64,000 bases of DNA from Bernardetia sp. (lineage in GTDB: Bacteria > Bacteroidota > Bacteroidia > Cytophagales > Bernardetiaceae), in contig JAHDBD010000012.1 in NCBI GenBank assembly GCA_020630575.1, positions 103,473 through 167,472 of the forward strand, written 5' to 3'. A program made the translations under genes and the position numbers. Positions 8,390-17,932 of the stretch are shown piece after piece; the stretch's first letter is position 1, and every line of letters begins with the position of its first letter. The notes below the pieces were generated by a model. The model did not search any database, had not been told where the DNA came from, and was given only the letters and a program-made list of their open reading frames with translations.

Positions 8390-11248
8390 ATGAAATCTAT
8401 TTTTTCCTGTCCCATTTTTATTCTTTCTTGCTTTTTTATTCTTTCCTCGTCTAATTTTGCTTTTGCTCAAAATTATAATTTACAAGGAGTTGTTTTAGAA
8501 AAAGAAACATCTGAACCTCTTATTTCTGCAAATATTGTAATGCGATTTGCGAGTGATACTTCAAAATTTGTTTTTGCTACAACAGATATAGAAGGAAAAT
8601 TTTCATTCAAAAGTCTTACTCAGCAAAATTATATTCTTCAGATTAGTTATGTAGGCTATCAAAACTATTCTCAAAATATTGTTTTATCAAAACCAAATAC
8701 AGTTTTAGAACCTATTTTGATAGAAGAAAGTACACTTTTAGCCGTAACTGTTGAGGGAAGACAAACCATTTCGGAGCAAATAGGTGATACAACTCAGTAC
8801 AATGCTTCTGCTTTCAAGACTGAAAAAAATGCAGATGCTGAAACTCTTTTGAAAAAAATGCCTACTATCACTACCGAAAATGGACAAATACAAGCACAGG
8901 GAGAAACAGTAGGAAAAGTTTTGGTAGATGGTAAAGAATTTTTTGGAAATGATGCTAGTGTAGCTCTCAAAAATCTACCTGCTGAAATTATTGATAAAGT
9001 ACAGGTCTTTGATAGAGAAAGCGATCAATCTCAGTTTTCAGGTGTGAGTGACGGAAATACAGTCAAGACTATAAATATTGTTACCAAAAAAGATAGCCGA
9101 AACGGACAATTTGGAAAAATTTATGCAGGTTATGGAACAGATGAACGTTATTTTGCAGGAGGAAATATTAATTTTTTTAATGGAAAACAACGTATTTCTG
9201 TTATCGGAATTACAAATAATGTAAGTCAACAAAATTTTTCTACACAGGATTTGTTAGGTGTGGTGGGCTCAACAGGTAATACAAGAGGTAGAGGACGCAG
9301 AAATAGAGGAAATCCTGGTGATGTAAATAATTTTTTGGTAGGTGGACAAAACGGAATTACAAAAACTAGCAGTATAGGAATTAATTATTCTGATGAATGG
9401 GGAAAGAAAATTAAACTTTCAGGTAGCTATTTTTTCAACTGGAGCGATAATAGTGCGACTACAAACCTAACGAGAGATTTTTTCTTAAAAGATGATGAAA
9501 GTGGAACAACTCAAAATCAATTTTATAGACAAGATCAAATTAGTAGTAGTGATAATCAAAATCATCGTTTTGCGCTTCGTTTTGAATACAAAATTGATTC
9601 GGTAAATGAATTGATTTTGACACCAAGATTAAATATTCAAAATTATAAAAGCAATAGCCTTACTGATGCTCAAACACTTTTAGATGATGACTTTCTTTTA
9701 AACAGAACTGTAAATAATTTTAATAATAATTCAACAGCCTTTAATTTTGAAAATGATGCTCTCTTCCGTCATCGTTTCAAAAAACGTGGTCGTACTCTTT
9801 CTGTAAAATTAAATACACAAGCTAATTTACAAGACGGCAAAAATAGCCTTTTAGCAAATGTAGAAACATTGAAAAGTTCTGATACGCTCAATCAAGAAAC
9901 TTTTAATACTAAAAATGATATTCTTTGGGCAACTGAAGTAGAATACACAGAGTCTCTTTCAGAAAAATCTAGTTTACAAATTGAGTATGAATACTCAAAT
10001 AATCAAATAGAAAACGAAACAGAAACCTTTGATGTTTTTTCAGAATTGAATCAGGGCAGAATATTAAATAATCAACTTTCTTCTACTATTGAGAGTGATT
10101 ATCTGTATCATAAAGCAGGTTTAGGTTATAGTTACCGTACCAAAAAACTCAATATCAATACTAGTTTTAATTATCAAAATGCAACTCTAAATGGAGGACA
10201 GACTTTTCCTTTCGAAACTAACTTTGAAAGAAATTTTCAAAATATTTTACCTAGAGTAGTGATTCGTTATGAAATTTCAGATAACAGTAACTTGCGTTTG
10301 ATTTATCGCTCTTCTACTCGTAATCCTCAAATTACACAGCTTCAAGAAGTACTTGATAATAGCAATCCTTTACAGCTTTCTATTGGTAATGAAGACCTAA
10401 ATCAACAAATAGAAAATCGTTATATTGCTCGTTATTCGTATAATAATCCTGATAAACGTATTAACTTCTTTACGTTTGCATATCTAAGACAAACAAATGA
10501 CTATATCACAAACTCTACATGGATAGCACAACAGGATTCAGTAACTGTAGAAGGAGTTTTATTGAATGAAGGTGTTCAGCTTACTCGCCCTGTCAATGTA
10601 GATGGTTATTTGACGGGACGTTTGAATGCAATGATTGGGATTCCGTTTTGGAAACTTAATTTTAATCTCAATAATCAGTTTGGTTACAATAGAATTCCTA
10701 CTGTCATTAATGGAGAAAAAAATATTGCGAATAATTATAGCTTTACAGAAGGACTGACAATTAGCAGCAATATTAATGAAAAAATAGACTTCGGAATTAC
10801 ATATAATTTAGGTTATAATATTGTTGAAAATACTATCCAACCACAAGCAGACAATAATTATCTGACACATACTTTAGAGTTTAGAAATTTATTTCTATTC
10901 AAAAAAGGATTTTTATGGCAAAATGATTTAACTTATCAGAGTTATAATGGTCTTTCAGATAGTTTCAATCAAGATTATTTATTGTGGAGTATGAGTGTAG
11001 GAAAACGTTTTATGAAAGATGAAAGAGCAGAATTAAAACTAACTGTTTTCGATTTGTTAAATCAAAATAATAGTATTTCTAGAAATGTTACCGAAACTTA
11101 TGTTGAAGATATACAAACTCAGGTTTTAAATCGTTATTTTATGGTAAGTTTTACCTATATGATTCGTAATTTCAAGACTGCCAAAGCAAAAGAAATGGAA
11201 CAGGAAAAACGTGGACAAGGCTCTGGAAGAGGCAAAGGAAGAAATTAA
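8390..11248 (+). CDS. TonB-dependent-receptor-like outer-membrane beta-barrel protein
   Basis: This 952-residue protein has a signal peptide ending NFAFAQ (about residue 27). A carboxypeptidase-regulatory-like Ig domain follows (residues 30-110; VVLEKETSEPL, then SYVGYQNYSQ). Next is a plug-like domain with VLVDGKEFFGND and LPAEIIDKVQVFDR (about 180-215), then a long aromatic-rich barrel of alternating strands. This is the architecture of the Bacteroidota outer-membrane beta-barrel family related to TonB-dependent receptors. No SusD-like lipoprotein lies next to it, so it is not a classic SusCD glycan importer. The extreme C-terminus is unusual: after the last strand (MIRNFKTAK) there is a Lys/Arg/Gly-rich tail. 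The ligand is unknown. Confidence 0.85.
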   Translation: MKSIFSCPIFILSCFFILSSSNFAFAQNYNLQGVVLEKETSEPLISANIVMRFASDTSKFVFATTDIEGKFSFKSLTQQNYILQISYVGYQNYSQNIVLSKPNTVLEPILIEESTLLAVTVEGRQTISEQIGDTTQYNASAFKTEKNADAETLLKKMPTITTENGQIQAQGETVGKVLVDGKEFFGNDASVALKNLPAEIIDKVQVFDRESDQSQFSGVSDGNTVKTINIVTKKDSRNGQFGKIYAGYGTDERYFAGGNINFFNGKQRISVIGITNNVSQQNFSTQDLLGVVGSTGNTRGRGRRNRGNPGDVNNFLVGGQNGITKTSSIGINYSDEWGKKIKLSGSYFFNWSDNSATTNLTRDFFLKDDESGTTQNQFYRQDQISSSDNQNHRFALRFEYKIDSVNELILTPRLNIQNYKSNSLTDAQTLLDDDFLLNRTVNNFNNNSTAFNFENDALFRHRFKKRGRTLSVKLNTQANLQDGKNSLLANVETLKSSDTLNQETFNTKNDILWATEVEYTESLSEKSSLQIEYEYSNNQIENETETFDVFSELNQGRILNNQLSSTIESDYLYHKAGLGYSYRTKKLNINTSFNYQNATLNGGQTFPFETNFERNFQNILPRVVIRYEISDNSNLRLIYRSSTRNPQITQLQEVLDNSNPLQLSIGNEDLNQQIENRYIARYSYNNPDKRINFFTFAYLRQTNDYITNSTWIAQQDSVTVEGVLLNEGVQLTRPVNVDGYLTGRLNAMIGIPFWKLNFNLNNQFGYNRIPTVINGEKNIANNYSFTEGLTISSNINEKIDFGITYNLGYNIVENTIQPQADNNYLTHTLEFRNLFLFKKGFLWQNDLTYQSYNGLSDSFNQDYLLWSMSVGKRFMKDERAELKLTVFDLLNQNNSISRNVTETYVEDIQTQVLNRYFMVSFTYMIRNFKTAKAKEMEQEKRGQGSGRGKGRN

Positions 11249-11560
11249 CTTGATTATTATCCTAAGAGCCTTTTTAAGACTCTTAGGGTTTAATAAAGGT
11301 TTCAAGGTTATTTTTATACAACAGTCTTCTAGACCGTTTAATTTCATAAAATACTGTTTTTAAAGTTCAGACTTACAGGCTGAACTACCTTAATACAAAC
11401 CGTGATAAGGTTTAATAAACTACCTTTTATCCTTTTATTTTTAGTAATTTTGGCATACTTTTAGGGAATTTATAACTAAATCTTATTATAAAAATATCCT
11501 ATAAAAACAGCTTTCTATAAAACTCATTATTTATATGAGATTATTACCTAATTTAATAAA
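11249..11560. other. Intergenic region with terminator and a small palindrome
   Basis: This is 312 bp without a gene. It holds the receptor gene's terminator (11261-11287) and a second hairpin, GTTCAG (11365-11370) against CTGAAC (11380-11385). The rest is AT-rich and should include the promoter of the next gene, which I could not place. Confidence 0.4.
11261..11287 (+). terminator. Hairpin terminator after the receptor gene
   Basis: Perfect 8-bp arms CCTAAGAG (11261-11268) and CTCTTAGG (11280-11287), 13 bp after the stop codon. The T-run is weak (GTTTAATAAA), so termination may be incomplete. Confidence 0.6.
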
Positions 11561-12799
11561 ATGATAAATAGCACTACATTTCTTCGTCCTACTTTTTCGT
11601 ATAAAATAATATTAAGTAGCATTTTTTTACTTTCTTCTTTGTTTCTTTCCACAAATGTACAAGCTCAATTCAATTTCAAAAAAGATTCTACTAATAGAAT
11701 TACAATAAATAAAGGAAGTCATTATACCAAAACTCCTTTTGTTACTCTTCAAATAGCAGCTTTTGATGTTACACAAATGCAAATCAGTAATCGTCAAGAT
11801 TTTATTGATGCTCATTGGATTCCTTATCAACCAACAGTCTATGGTTGGAAACTTATTCCAGAAGATGGTAATCAAAAAGTATATGTTCGTTTCAAAGATG
11901 CTAAAGCAAACATGATGGCAATTGTAACAGCAGATATTCATTTGGATATGACAGCACCAAAAAATCCTAAAATCAAAATTGATGTAGAAGGAGAAGCTAT
12001 TAAAGATTCGACTCAACTAGTAAAGCTCTTTGTAAGTGCAGAAGAACCAGACAAACGTTATTATGTAATGGTTTCGAATCATCGTTCTTTTTATCGTCAG
12101 CGTTGGCAGCTTATTACACCAGAAATTGAAGATTGGCAGTTAGGAAGTAAATTAGATGGTGTAAAAATTGTTTTTGCTAAATTTAGAGACCGTTCGGGTA
12201 ATATTTCGGATGTAGTTTCTGATAAAGTAGTTTTAGATACACAAGGTCCTGTTCGTCCATCAATTACTATAAATAATGGCGAACCTGCACTTACCAAGCA
12301 AGCTGCTGAAGTTCAACTTACTCTGACAGCAGGAGGAGCTACTGAAATGATGGTTTCTGATAATGAATCTTTTGAAGGACAAGAATGGCAGCCCATCAAA
12401 AAGTATTTAAAATGGAAACTCTCAGAAGGCGATGGTGAGAAAAAACTCTATGCAAGGTTTAGAGACAATGCAAAAAATGAAACAGAAGTGGTTTCTGCAA
12501 CTATAGATGTAGATTCTACGCCTCCTTCTGATATGACAATTATTATAAATGGAGGAGACCAAACCTCAAGACATATTGATGGAGTTGTTGAGCTTGCTAT
12601 AAAAGCAACAGATGCAAAGTATATGATGATTTCGAATAGTGATAATTTTAGAGGTGGACGTTGGCTGCCTTATGAAGAACTAGTCAGTGATTGGCGTTTG
12701 ATTGGAGAAAATGGAAAAAAAGCTGTTTATATAAAATTTAAAGATGATGCTGGAAATGAGTCCGAAGTAATTAGTGATGAAATTGTTTTGATTCGATAA
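11561..12799 (+). CDS. Secreted protein of four tandem Ig-like repeats
   Basis: This 412-residue protein has a signal peptide ending TNVQAQ (about residue 36). It is then built from four repeats of about 95 residues. Each repeat ends in the pattern W-x-L, then GxKxVYxxFKD, xGNxS, and an S-x-x-I-x-L-D strand; the middle of each has MxSNxxxFxxxxW. Such repeats resemble beta-sandwich modules of secreted bacterial surface proteins. No enzyme motif and no type IX C-terminal sorting domain is visible, and the protein ends directly after the fourth repeat. The role is unknown, perhaps structural or periplasmic binding. The gene stands alone and ends in a strong terminator. Confidence 0.6.
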   Translation: MINSTTFLRPTFSYKIILSSIFLLSSLFLSTNVQAQFNFKKDSTNRITINKGSHYTKTPFVTLQIAAFDVTQMQISNRQDFIDAHWIPYQPTVYGWKLIPEDGNQKVYVRFKDAKANMMAIVTADIHLDMTAPKNPKIKIDVEGEAIKDSTQLVKLFVSAEEPDKRYYVMVSNHRSFYRQRWQLITPEIEDWQLGSKLDGVKIVFAKFRDRSGNISDVVSDKVVLDTQGPVRPSITINNGEPALTKQAAEVQLTLTAGGATEMMVSDNESFEGQEWQPIKKYLKWKLSEGDGEKKLYARFRDNAKNETEVVSATIDVDSTPPSDMTIIINGGDQTSRHIDGVVELAIKATDAKYMMISNSDNFRGGRWLPYEELVSDWRLIGENGKKAVYIKFKDDAGNESEVISDEIVLIR

Positions 12800-12823
12800 T
12801 CGTTTTGATAAAGTATTTTAAAG

Positions 12824-12857
12824 TCCTTGTATAATTGATTTTATACAAGGATTTTTT
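12824..12857 (+). terminator. Terminator upstream of the STAS-like gene (copy 1)
   Basis: Perfect 10-bp arms TCCTTGTATA (12824-12833) and TATACAAGGA (12842-12851) are followed by seven T. A near-identical hairpin follows the next gene at 13587-13619. Confidence 0.85.
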
Positions 12858-12923
12858 TATGAAAGTATTTTATGAGGATAGCTAACTTGTTTATAACTAT
12901 TTCGTTATATGCTAAACAAATCG

Positions 12924-12931
12924 TATATTTG
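12924..12931 (+). promoter_or_regulatory. Putative -7 element for the STAS-like gene
   Basis: TATATTTG fits TAnnTTTG. A weak TTTC lies near the -33 position (12900-12903). It would give a leader of about 140 nt before the ATG at 13075. Confidence 0.35.
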
Positions 12932-13074
12932 TGAGACTAAAAGTGTATAAAATAAATATATAATCTTATAAAATTAAACAAGTGTAATTTTATGTTTAAT
13001 CTAGGTGTGGATGTATTTTGTATGTCTTAAAAGACTTAACTACTATAAATAACTATTTACTCAAATCTTTTAAG

Positions 13075-13557
13075 ATGAAAATTACTATCAAAGAAAATCA
13101 GCATTATAAATTATATACAAACTCTACCAAGAATAGAATCTATTTTAGTATGGTAGGAAAGGTACAAGATGAAAGCCAAATTCCTTATTTTATTGAAGAT
13201 TGGAAAAGAGCTATTGCTCAAGTATCGACTAACTTTACTATTCTTTCTGATATTAGGCTAATGGATTTACAAGGTAAAACAATAGAAAAGTTGCATAAAA
13301 AAGTACAGTCTTTTCTTACTGAAAACGGACTTTTAGAAACTGCTGAAGTAATGCCTATGAATGATATAGCAGATTTACAAGCCAGCCAAATGGTAGAACA
13401 TTCTGGAATGCCAACTACAAAATTTAGAAGTATAGAAGAAGCAGAAAATTATTTGGATACAATAGTAGCCTCATTTAATAAATCAAAAATAGAAGAAAAA
13501 AGAAATGATGCTTCCCAAACTAAAAATGAAAATAACCGTAAATCTGATTTTAGATAA
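13075..13557 (+). CDS. Conserved hypothetical protein, STAS-like fold suspected
   Basis: This is a soluble protein of 160 residues without signal peptide or membrane segment. An upstream TTG at 13018 would extend the frame by 19 residues, but the extension looks non-coding and the ATG at 13075 (MKITIKENQ) starts the conserved-looking part. The body alternates strands and helices: a YFSMVGKV strand, an acidic/amphipathic helix (YFIEDWKRAIAQ), an FTILSDIRLMD strand and later helices. This recalls the STAS/SpoIIAA-like group of small cytoplasmic proteins. The last 20 residues are Lys/Asn-rich and probably disordered. It is monocistronic between two matching terminators. The fold is an inference and the function is unknown. 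Confidence 0.55.
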   Translation: MKITIKENQHYKLYTNSTKNRIYFSMVGKVQDESQIPYFIEDWKRAIAQVSTNFTILSDIRLMDLQGKTIEKLHKKVQSFLTENGLLETAEVMPMNDIADLQASQMVEHSGMPTTKFRSIEEAENYLDTIVASFNKSKIEEKRNDASQTKNENNRKSDFR

Positions 13558-13586
13558 CAAACTTTAAATTATTAATCATCAAAAAA

Positions 13587-13619
13587 TCCTTGTATAATTC
13601 ATCTTATACAAGGATTTTA
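13587..13619 (+). terminator. Terminator after the STAS-like gene (copy 2)
   Basis: TCCTTGTATA (13587-13596) pairs with TATACAAGGA, followed by a T-rich tail. Stem and loop are nearly the same as the hairpin at 12824-12857. It can serve the plus-strand gene; the convergent minus-strand gene ends at 13676. Confidence 0.8.
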
Positions 13620-13675
13620 CTTTTTATTGAATCACAGCTTTAGCTATTATTGGTATCTCAATAATAACATAAAAA

Positions 13676-14302
13676 TTATTTTTTCCATTTGATTGAACAA
13701 CCAACAGCTTTAGCTTCTTTTTTAGTTACTTTTTTACCAGCTAAAAGTGCATCTACTGCATCTACTACGTATGTTTCTGTAACTTGGTCAGCACTTTTTG
13801 CATTGTCATCAATAGCACCAATATATTCTACTTTTAATTTTCCGTCGTTTTTGCTCAATACATAAACATGAGGTGTTTTTGTTGCTCCGTACGCTTTTGC
13901 AATACTTTGGTCTTCATCAGAAAGATAAACAAATGGAAACTCTTTTTCTGCTGCACGCTCTATCATCATCTCAAAGTTGTCATCTGGTTGTGTCAATACA
14001 TTTGGATTGATAGCAACTACTGGATAGCCTTTTTCTGCAAATTGATTGTGCAAAGAAATCAAACGGTCTTCATATAATTTTGCATACGGACAATGATTGC
14101 ATGTAAAAGTAACAATATAGCCTTTTGCATCTTCCATTCCAGCAAGAGAAACCATTTCGCCATCGATATTTTTGAGATTAAAGTCTGTTGCTTCATCGCC
14201 AACAGTATAACCATTTTCGTCAGTTGCAGCAGTAAATAAAAATGCAATAGCAAACACTGCCACTAGCATAGAAAGAGAAGTAAAAATTTTGTTGTAGTTC
14301 AT
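13676..14302 (-). CDS. Exported thioredoxin-fold (redoxin-like) protein
   Basis: This 208-residue protein has an N-terminal hydrophobic signal or anchor (residues 8-27) and a redoxin domain. The likely active-site motif CNHCPYAK lies near residue 73, in a GYIVTFTCNHCPY strand-turn. The thioredoxin cis-proline loop is visible as GATKTPHVYVL near residue 145. The C-x2-C with HCPY is typical of an AhpC/TSA-related group of thioredoxin-family proteins whose partners are not well defined. A further cysteine lies near the C-terminus (AVGCSIKWKK). It lies 81 bp downstream of the TlpA-type gene on the same strand, so both may act on periplasmic thiols. Confidence 0.8.
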   Translation of the reverse strand: MNYNKIFTSLSMLVAVFAIAFLFTAATDENGYTVGDEATDFNLKNIDGEMVSLAGMEDAKGYIVTFTCNHCPYAKLYEDRLISLHNQFAEKGYPVVAINPNVLTQPDDNFEMMIERAAEKEFPFVYLSDEDQSIAKAYGATKTPHVYVLSKNDGKLKVEYIGAIDDNAKSADQVTETYVVDAVDALLAGKKVTKKEAKAVGCSIKWKK

Positions 14303-14383
14303 AATTTTGAGAGTTTTAAGGATTTTTGAAAAGAACAGATTAATAAAAATAAATTGAAATAATATAGGTAGTAATTAATTTTT

Positions 14384-14929
14384 TTATAACGCCAAAAGTG
14401 AATCAATCGTATGATATAGTTCTTCTTGATTGTAATCACCTTCGTGAAAATGATAAATATTTTTTGTTTTGTTGTAAAAAAGAGTTGCAGGAATAGAACC
14501 CGACCAATCTTTATCTATCTCAGGCATCCAGTTATCATAATCCATGGACGTAATTAAATATTTATCCATAGCATAATCTGAAAAGTTTTTTCGTTCAAAA
14601 AATGGAAGTACTCGTTTTTCCAACTGGTCATCAAAATCCATGCTGATAAGTTTCATTGAAATTTTGTCATTCGAATTATTATATTTTTTGTGTGCAGCAT
14701 TAAAATAAGGAAGTTCACGCACACAGGGAGCGCACCAAGTAGCCCAAAAATTGATTACAAAGAGCGAGTCATCTTCTTTTTGTGTAAGTTCAATAAGCTT
14801 ATTTTTGTTTATTGGAGTAACTATTTGAGTGTTTTTGATAAAATCTTTATCTGATTTTATGATAAATGAAAAACAAATTAGGCTTACTAAAATAGCTGAA
14901 AATGAATATATAAAATTTCGTTTTTTCAT
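14384..14929 (-). CDS. TlpA-family thiol:disulfide oxidoreductase
   Basis: This 181-residue protein has an N-terminal membrane anchor or signal (residues 7-25) and a thioredoxin-like domain with the classic WATWCAPC active site near residue 66. It is followed by the RELPYFN helix, and the cis-proline loop appears as GSIPATLFYN. Such proteins face the periplasm and reduce or shuffle disulfides, for example in cytochrome c maturation; the actual partner here is unknown. The ATG start is supported by the signal sequence. A -7-like TATCTTTG (14973-14980, minus strand) lies about 45 bp upstream. Confidence 0.85.
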   Translation of the reverse strand: MKKRNFIYSFSAILVSLICFSFIIKSDKDFIKNTQIVTPINKNKLIELTQKEDDSLFVINFWATWCAPCVRELPYFNAAHKKYNNSNDKISMKLISMDFDDQLEKRVLPFFERKNFSDYAMDKYLITSMDYDNWMPEIDKDWSGSIPATLFYNKTKNIYHFHEGDYNQEELYHTIDSLLAL

Positions 14930-15169
14930 AGTTGAGTTTTTAATAATAGCTGTGATAACACTTTGACTATAACAAAGATACGCCTTTATATAAGTAAAAA
15001 AAGTTTGTGCAATTTAAAAATTAGTTATAAAATCCTATCGTTTTATAATTATTATTAAATTGATTGACCCAAAAATTGCTTAAAAATTGTGTATTAAGAA
15101 TAATCGTTTCTAAAACTTCGATTGTAATTCTTTTTCAAGTTCGTTTTATTACTATTACATTTATTTTTT

Positions 15170-16246
15170 ATGAAAAATCTAAGAAAAAAACTTTCTATCA
15201 AAAACTTATTTATTGCTTTAATCTGTATTTCTTTTTCTTCTTGTAAGAATGAAAATATAGCTTCTCAAAATTCAGAAAAAATACTTCAGGCTAGTGAATC
15301 AAATCCTGTTTCAGATAATGTAAAGTCAAGTAAGGTCAATTCTTTTTCTCCTTCTGAATTGCCTAAAAATTTGCTTTTGGGAGAAGGAGAAGGACTTTCT
15401 AGTGTGATTGAGTACAGCTATGAAAATCATCAGGGTGCTTGGTCGCCTGAAACATTGGTACTTCGTAATCAAGACGACTTTAAAAATTATCTTACAGATA
15501 ACAAAGGACAATCCAGTTGTTGGTATTTTGGAGATAGTTATAACCCAGACAAAACTGTTCCTCAATGGGCAATTATCGAAATCAAAAAACCTATTTCTAT
15601 CAATTATTTAGGAGTTTTGAGTAGTGAGTATTATTCTTCAGAAAGCTACTCAGATAGACATGTAAAGGATAGCGAAATTTGGGTTTCCAGTACAGATAAA
15701 AACCAAGGTAGTTTTAAAAAAATTCTTCCAATTACTCTTCATAAAGATAAATTCTATGAAGTTTTCAGAATTGAGCCACAAGAAAATGTCAAATATATAA
15801 AGTATAAGATAAATTCTAATTATGGACATAAAACAGAGACGGCTGTTGCTCCTTTGGCTGTTTTTTATGATGAAACTCCAAACAAAACAACTCAAGAAAA
15901 AATAACAAGTGGAAAAGCTGATTTTTATTCGATTTTCTTTGGATTGAATAGTGATTTTGTTCGTTCAGAAAGTAATCCTGTTCTAGTTCAAATCAAAGAT
16001 TATTTGACAACTAATCCGACTAAAAATATAGAAATATTGGTTCATAATGATAAGCTAGAAAATGAAAAAGCAAATCAAGAACTTACTCAAAAACGTGCTG
16101 ATGCTTTAAAAGCAAAACTAAAAGATTTAGGAATTAATGAAAAACGAATCACAGCAAAAGGAATGGCTGCCACAAAGCCAGTTGCCTCAAATGAAAATGA
16201 ATACGACCGTTCGAAAAATAGACGTGTAGAAATAATTTTTAAATAG
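15170..16246 (+). CDS. OmpA-C-like lipoprotein with discoidin-like domain
   Basis: This 358-residue protein has a signal peptide and a lipobox ending SFSSC (about residue 25). A disordered Ser-rich linker follows. Residues 60-235 look like a beta-sandwich of the discoidin / glycan-binding type, with CWYFGDSYNP and then the WAIIEIKKPISINYLGV strand. The C-terminus (about 245-358) is an OmpA-like peptidoglycan-binding domain, seen in TQKRADALKAKL, GINEKRITAKG and the final NRRVEIIF. It should link the envelope to peptidoglycan. The OmpA part is slightly short before the first helix, and a typical D-x-x-G loop is not obvious. Confidence 0.75.
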   Translation: MKNLRKKLSIKNLFIALICISFSSCKNENIASQNSEKILQASESNPVSDNVKSSKVNSFSPSELPKNLLLGEGEGLSSVIEYSYENHQGAWSPETLVLRNQDDFKNYLTDNKGQSSCWYFGDSYNPDKTVPQWAIIEIKKPISINYLGVLSSEYYSSESYSDRHVKDSEIWVSSTDKNQGSFKKILPITLHKDKFYEVFRIEPQENVKYIKYKINSNYGHKTETAVAPLAVFYDETPNKTTQEKITSGKADFYSIFFGLNSDFVRSESNPVLVQIKDYLTTNPTKNIEILVHNDKLENEKANQELTQKRADALKAKLKDLGINEKRITAKGMAATKPVASNENEYDRSKNRRVEIIFK

Positions 16247-16284
16247 ATTCTTGATTTAAGAAATGAAAAATTATTTTAATTTAT

Positions 16285-16318
16285 TATACAGCTAAAAAAA
16301 TTGATTTTTAGCTGTATA
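16285..16318 (+). terminator. Hairpin after the OmpA-like gene
   Basis: A perfect 14-bp stem, TATACAGCTAAAAA against TTTTTAGCTGTATA, with a 6-nt loop. The T-run lies in the stem end, and the following sequence is only moderately T-rich. Confidence 0.7.
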
Positions 16319-16358
16319 GATTTCTGTAAAGCACCTTCTACAACTTTTCTCTAATATC

Positions 16359-16388
16359 TTGTTTATTCCTTGTTTTTATTTACCTTTG
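16359..16388 (+). promoter_or_regulatory. Promoter of ffh
   Basis: TTG (16359-16361), 19 bp, then TACCTTTG (16381-16388) is an exact fit to the Bacteroidota housekeeping promoter TTG-N19-TAnnTTTG. Transcription would begin around 16395, leaving a leader of about 110 nt that includes the palindrome at 16422-16446. Confidence 0.6.
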
Positions 16389-16421
16389 TGTGTTTAATAC
16401 TTTTTAAAGTGTTTTTTGTCC

Positions 16422-16446
16422 TCAACGACGGTTCAGACCTCGTTGA
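16422..16446. repeat. Dispersed CAACGA-type palindrome (family B) in the ffh leader
   Basis: Arms TCAACGA (16422-16428) and TCGTTGA (16440-16446) flank CGGTTCAGACC. The core resembles the palindromes at 24161-24183 and 56304-56371. Confidence 0.5.
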
Positions 16447-16506
16447 CGGTTAAAATAAAAATAAGAAATTCCATTTTCATAGAAAAAATACAACCGATTT
16501 TCATAT

Positions 16507-17844
16507 ATGTTAGATAATTTAACAGCCCGATTAGACAAAGCCATGAAATCGCTGAAAGGCGAAGGAAAAATTACAGAAGTAAACGTAGCAACGACCATTA
16601 AAGAAATTCGTCGTGCTTTAGTTGATGCCGATGTAGATTATAAAGTAGCCAAAACAGTTACAGACGAAATCAAAGATGAAGCTTATGGACGTGAAGTTCT
16701 TATTGCTGTAAAACCAGGGGAACTTTTTACTAAAATTGTCTATGATAAACTGACAGCTTTGATGGGTGGAGAAAAGAAAGAAATGAATCTTTCTGGTAAT
16801 CCTTCTATTATCTTGGTGGCTGGTCTGAATGGTGCTGGTAAAACGACATTTACTGCAAAATTAGCTAATCATCTTAAAAAACAAGGTCGTCAAGTTCTTT
16901 TGGCAGCTTGTGATATTTACCGTCCTGCTGCCATTGAGCAGTTGAAAACTTTAGCTGAGCAAATCGATGTTGAGGTTTATGCAGAACCTGAAAATAAAAA
17001 TCCTGTTGAGATAGCTCAAAATGCTATCAAACATGGTAAAAGCATAGGAAAGAAAATTATTATTGTCGATACGGCTGGTCGTTTGGCAATTGATGAAGCA
17101 TTGATGAGTGAGATTTCAGAAATGAAAAATGTTCTGAATCCTACCGAAACTTTGTTTGTTGTTGATGCAATGACAGGGCAAGATGCTGTTACGACTGCAA
17201 AAATATTCAACGACCGTATCAATTATGATGGCGTTGTTCTTACAAAATTAGATGGTGATTCTCGTGGTGGTGCTGCCCTTTCTATTCGTAGAGTAGTTGA
17301 TAAACCAATTAAGTTTATCGGTACGAGTGAAAAAATGGACGGAATAGATGCTTTCTATCCTGACCGTATGGCACAACGTATTTTGGGAATGGGTGATGTT
17401 CTTTCACTTGTTGATCGTATGCAACAAGCGTATGATGAAGACGAAGCACGTCGTATCAACAAGAAAATCCGCAAAAACCAATTTGATTTCAACGATTTTA
17501 TTTCTCAAATCGAACAAATCAAGAAAATGGGTAATATTAAAGACTTGGTAGGAATGTTACCAGGTATTGGTTCAAAACTTAAAGATTTTGAAATTGATGA
17601 TGATGCCTTCCGTCCTATCGAAGCAATCATTAATTCAATGACTGTACACGAACGCTCAAACCCAGATGTTTTAGATGGAAGTCGTCGTCGTCGTTTGGCT
17701 GCTGGTAGTGGACGTACTATTCAAGAAGTAAACAACCTTATCAAACAGTTTGGTGAAATGCGTAAAATGATGCGTAAGATGAACCAATTCCAAGGCGCAG
17801 GTGGAAGTAAAAAATTAGCCAAAATGATGAAGGGCAAAAGATAA
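16507..17844 (+). CDS. ffh: Signal recognition particle protein Ffh
   Basis: This 445-residue SRP GTPase binds signal sequences on ribosomes and hands the complex to FtsY. It has an N-terminal helical domain (1-95), then the G domain with G1 GLNGAGKTT (near 103), a DTAGRL motif (near 190) and TKLDGDSRGGAA (near 245). A methionine-rich M domain runs from about 325 to the end, with MRKMMRKMNQ near the C-terminus, and binds signal peptides and 4.5S RNA. The length is normal. It is monocistronic, with its own promoter and terminator. An antisense reading frame inside it is a shadow. Confidence 0.97.
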   Translation: MLDNLTARLDKAMKSLKGEGKITEVNVATTIKEIRRALVDADVDYKVAKTVTDEIKDEAYGREVLIAVKPGELFTKIVYDKLTALMGGEKKEMNLSGNPSIILVAGLNGAGKTTFTAKLANHLKKQGRQVLLAACDIYRPAAIEQLKTLAEQIDVEVYAEPENKNPVEIAQNAIKHGKSIGKKIIIVDTAGRLAIDEALMSEISEMKNVLNPTETLFVVDAMTGQDAVTTAKIFNDRINYDGVVLTKLDGDSRGGAALSIRRVVDKPIKFIGTSEKMDGIDAFYPDRMAQRILGMGDVLSLVDRMQQAYDEDEARRINKKIRKNQFDFNDFISQIEQIKKMGNIKDLVGMLPGIGSKLKDFEIDDDAFRPIEAIINSMTVHERSNPDVLDGSRRRRLAAGSGRTIQEVNNLIKQFGEMRKMMRKMNQFQGAGGSKKLAKMMKGKR

Positions 17845-17881
17845 TTATTAATGATTAATTAGTTGTTAATTATTAATTTTA

Positions 17882-17917
17882 AAAAGCGTTTTAGATTTAT
17901 TTCTAAGACGCTTTTTT
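17882..17917 (+). terminator. Rho-independent terminator after ffh
   Basis: AAAAGCGTTTTAGA pairs with TCTAAGACGCTTTT (one G-T), followed by a T-run. It may also serve the convergent lipoprotein gene ending at 17933. Confidence 0.8.
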
Positions 17918-17932
17918 ATTAAAAATGATATT

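Noticed and set aside
17016..17551. Extra frames inside ffh on both strands
   Set aside because: They overlap the conserved G domain fully and have no support.
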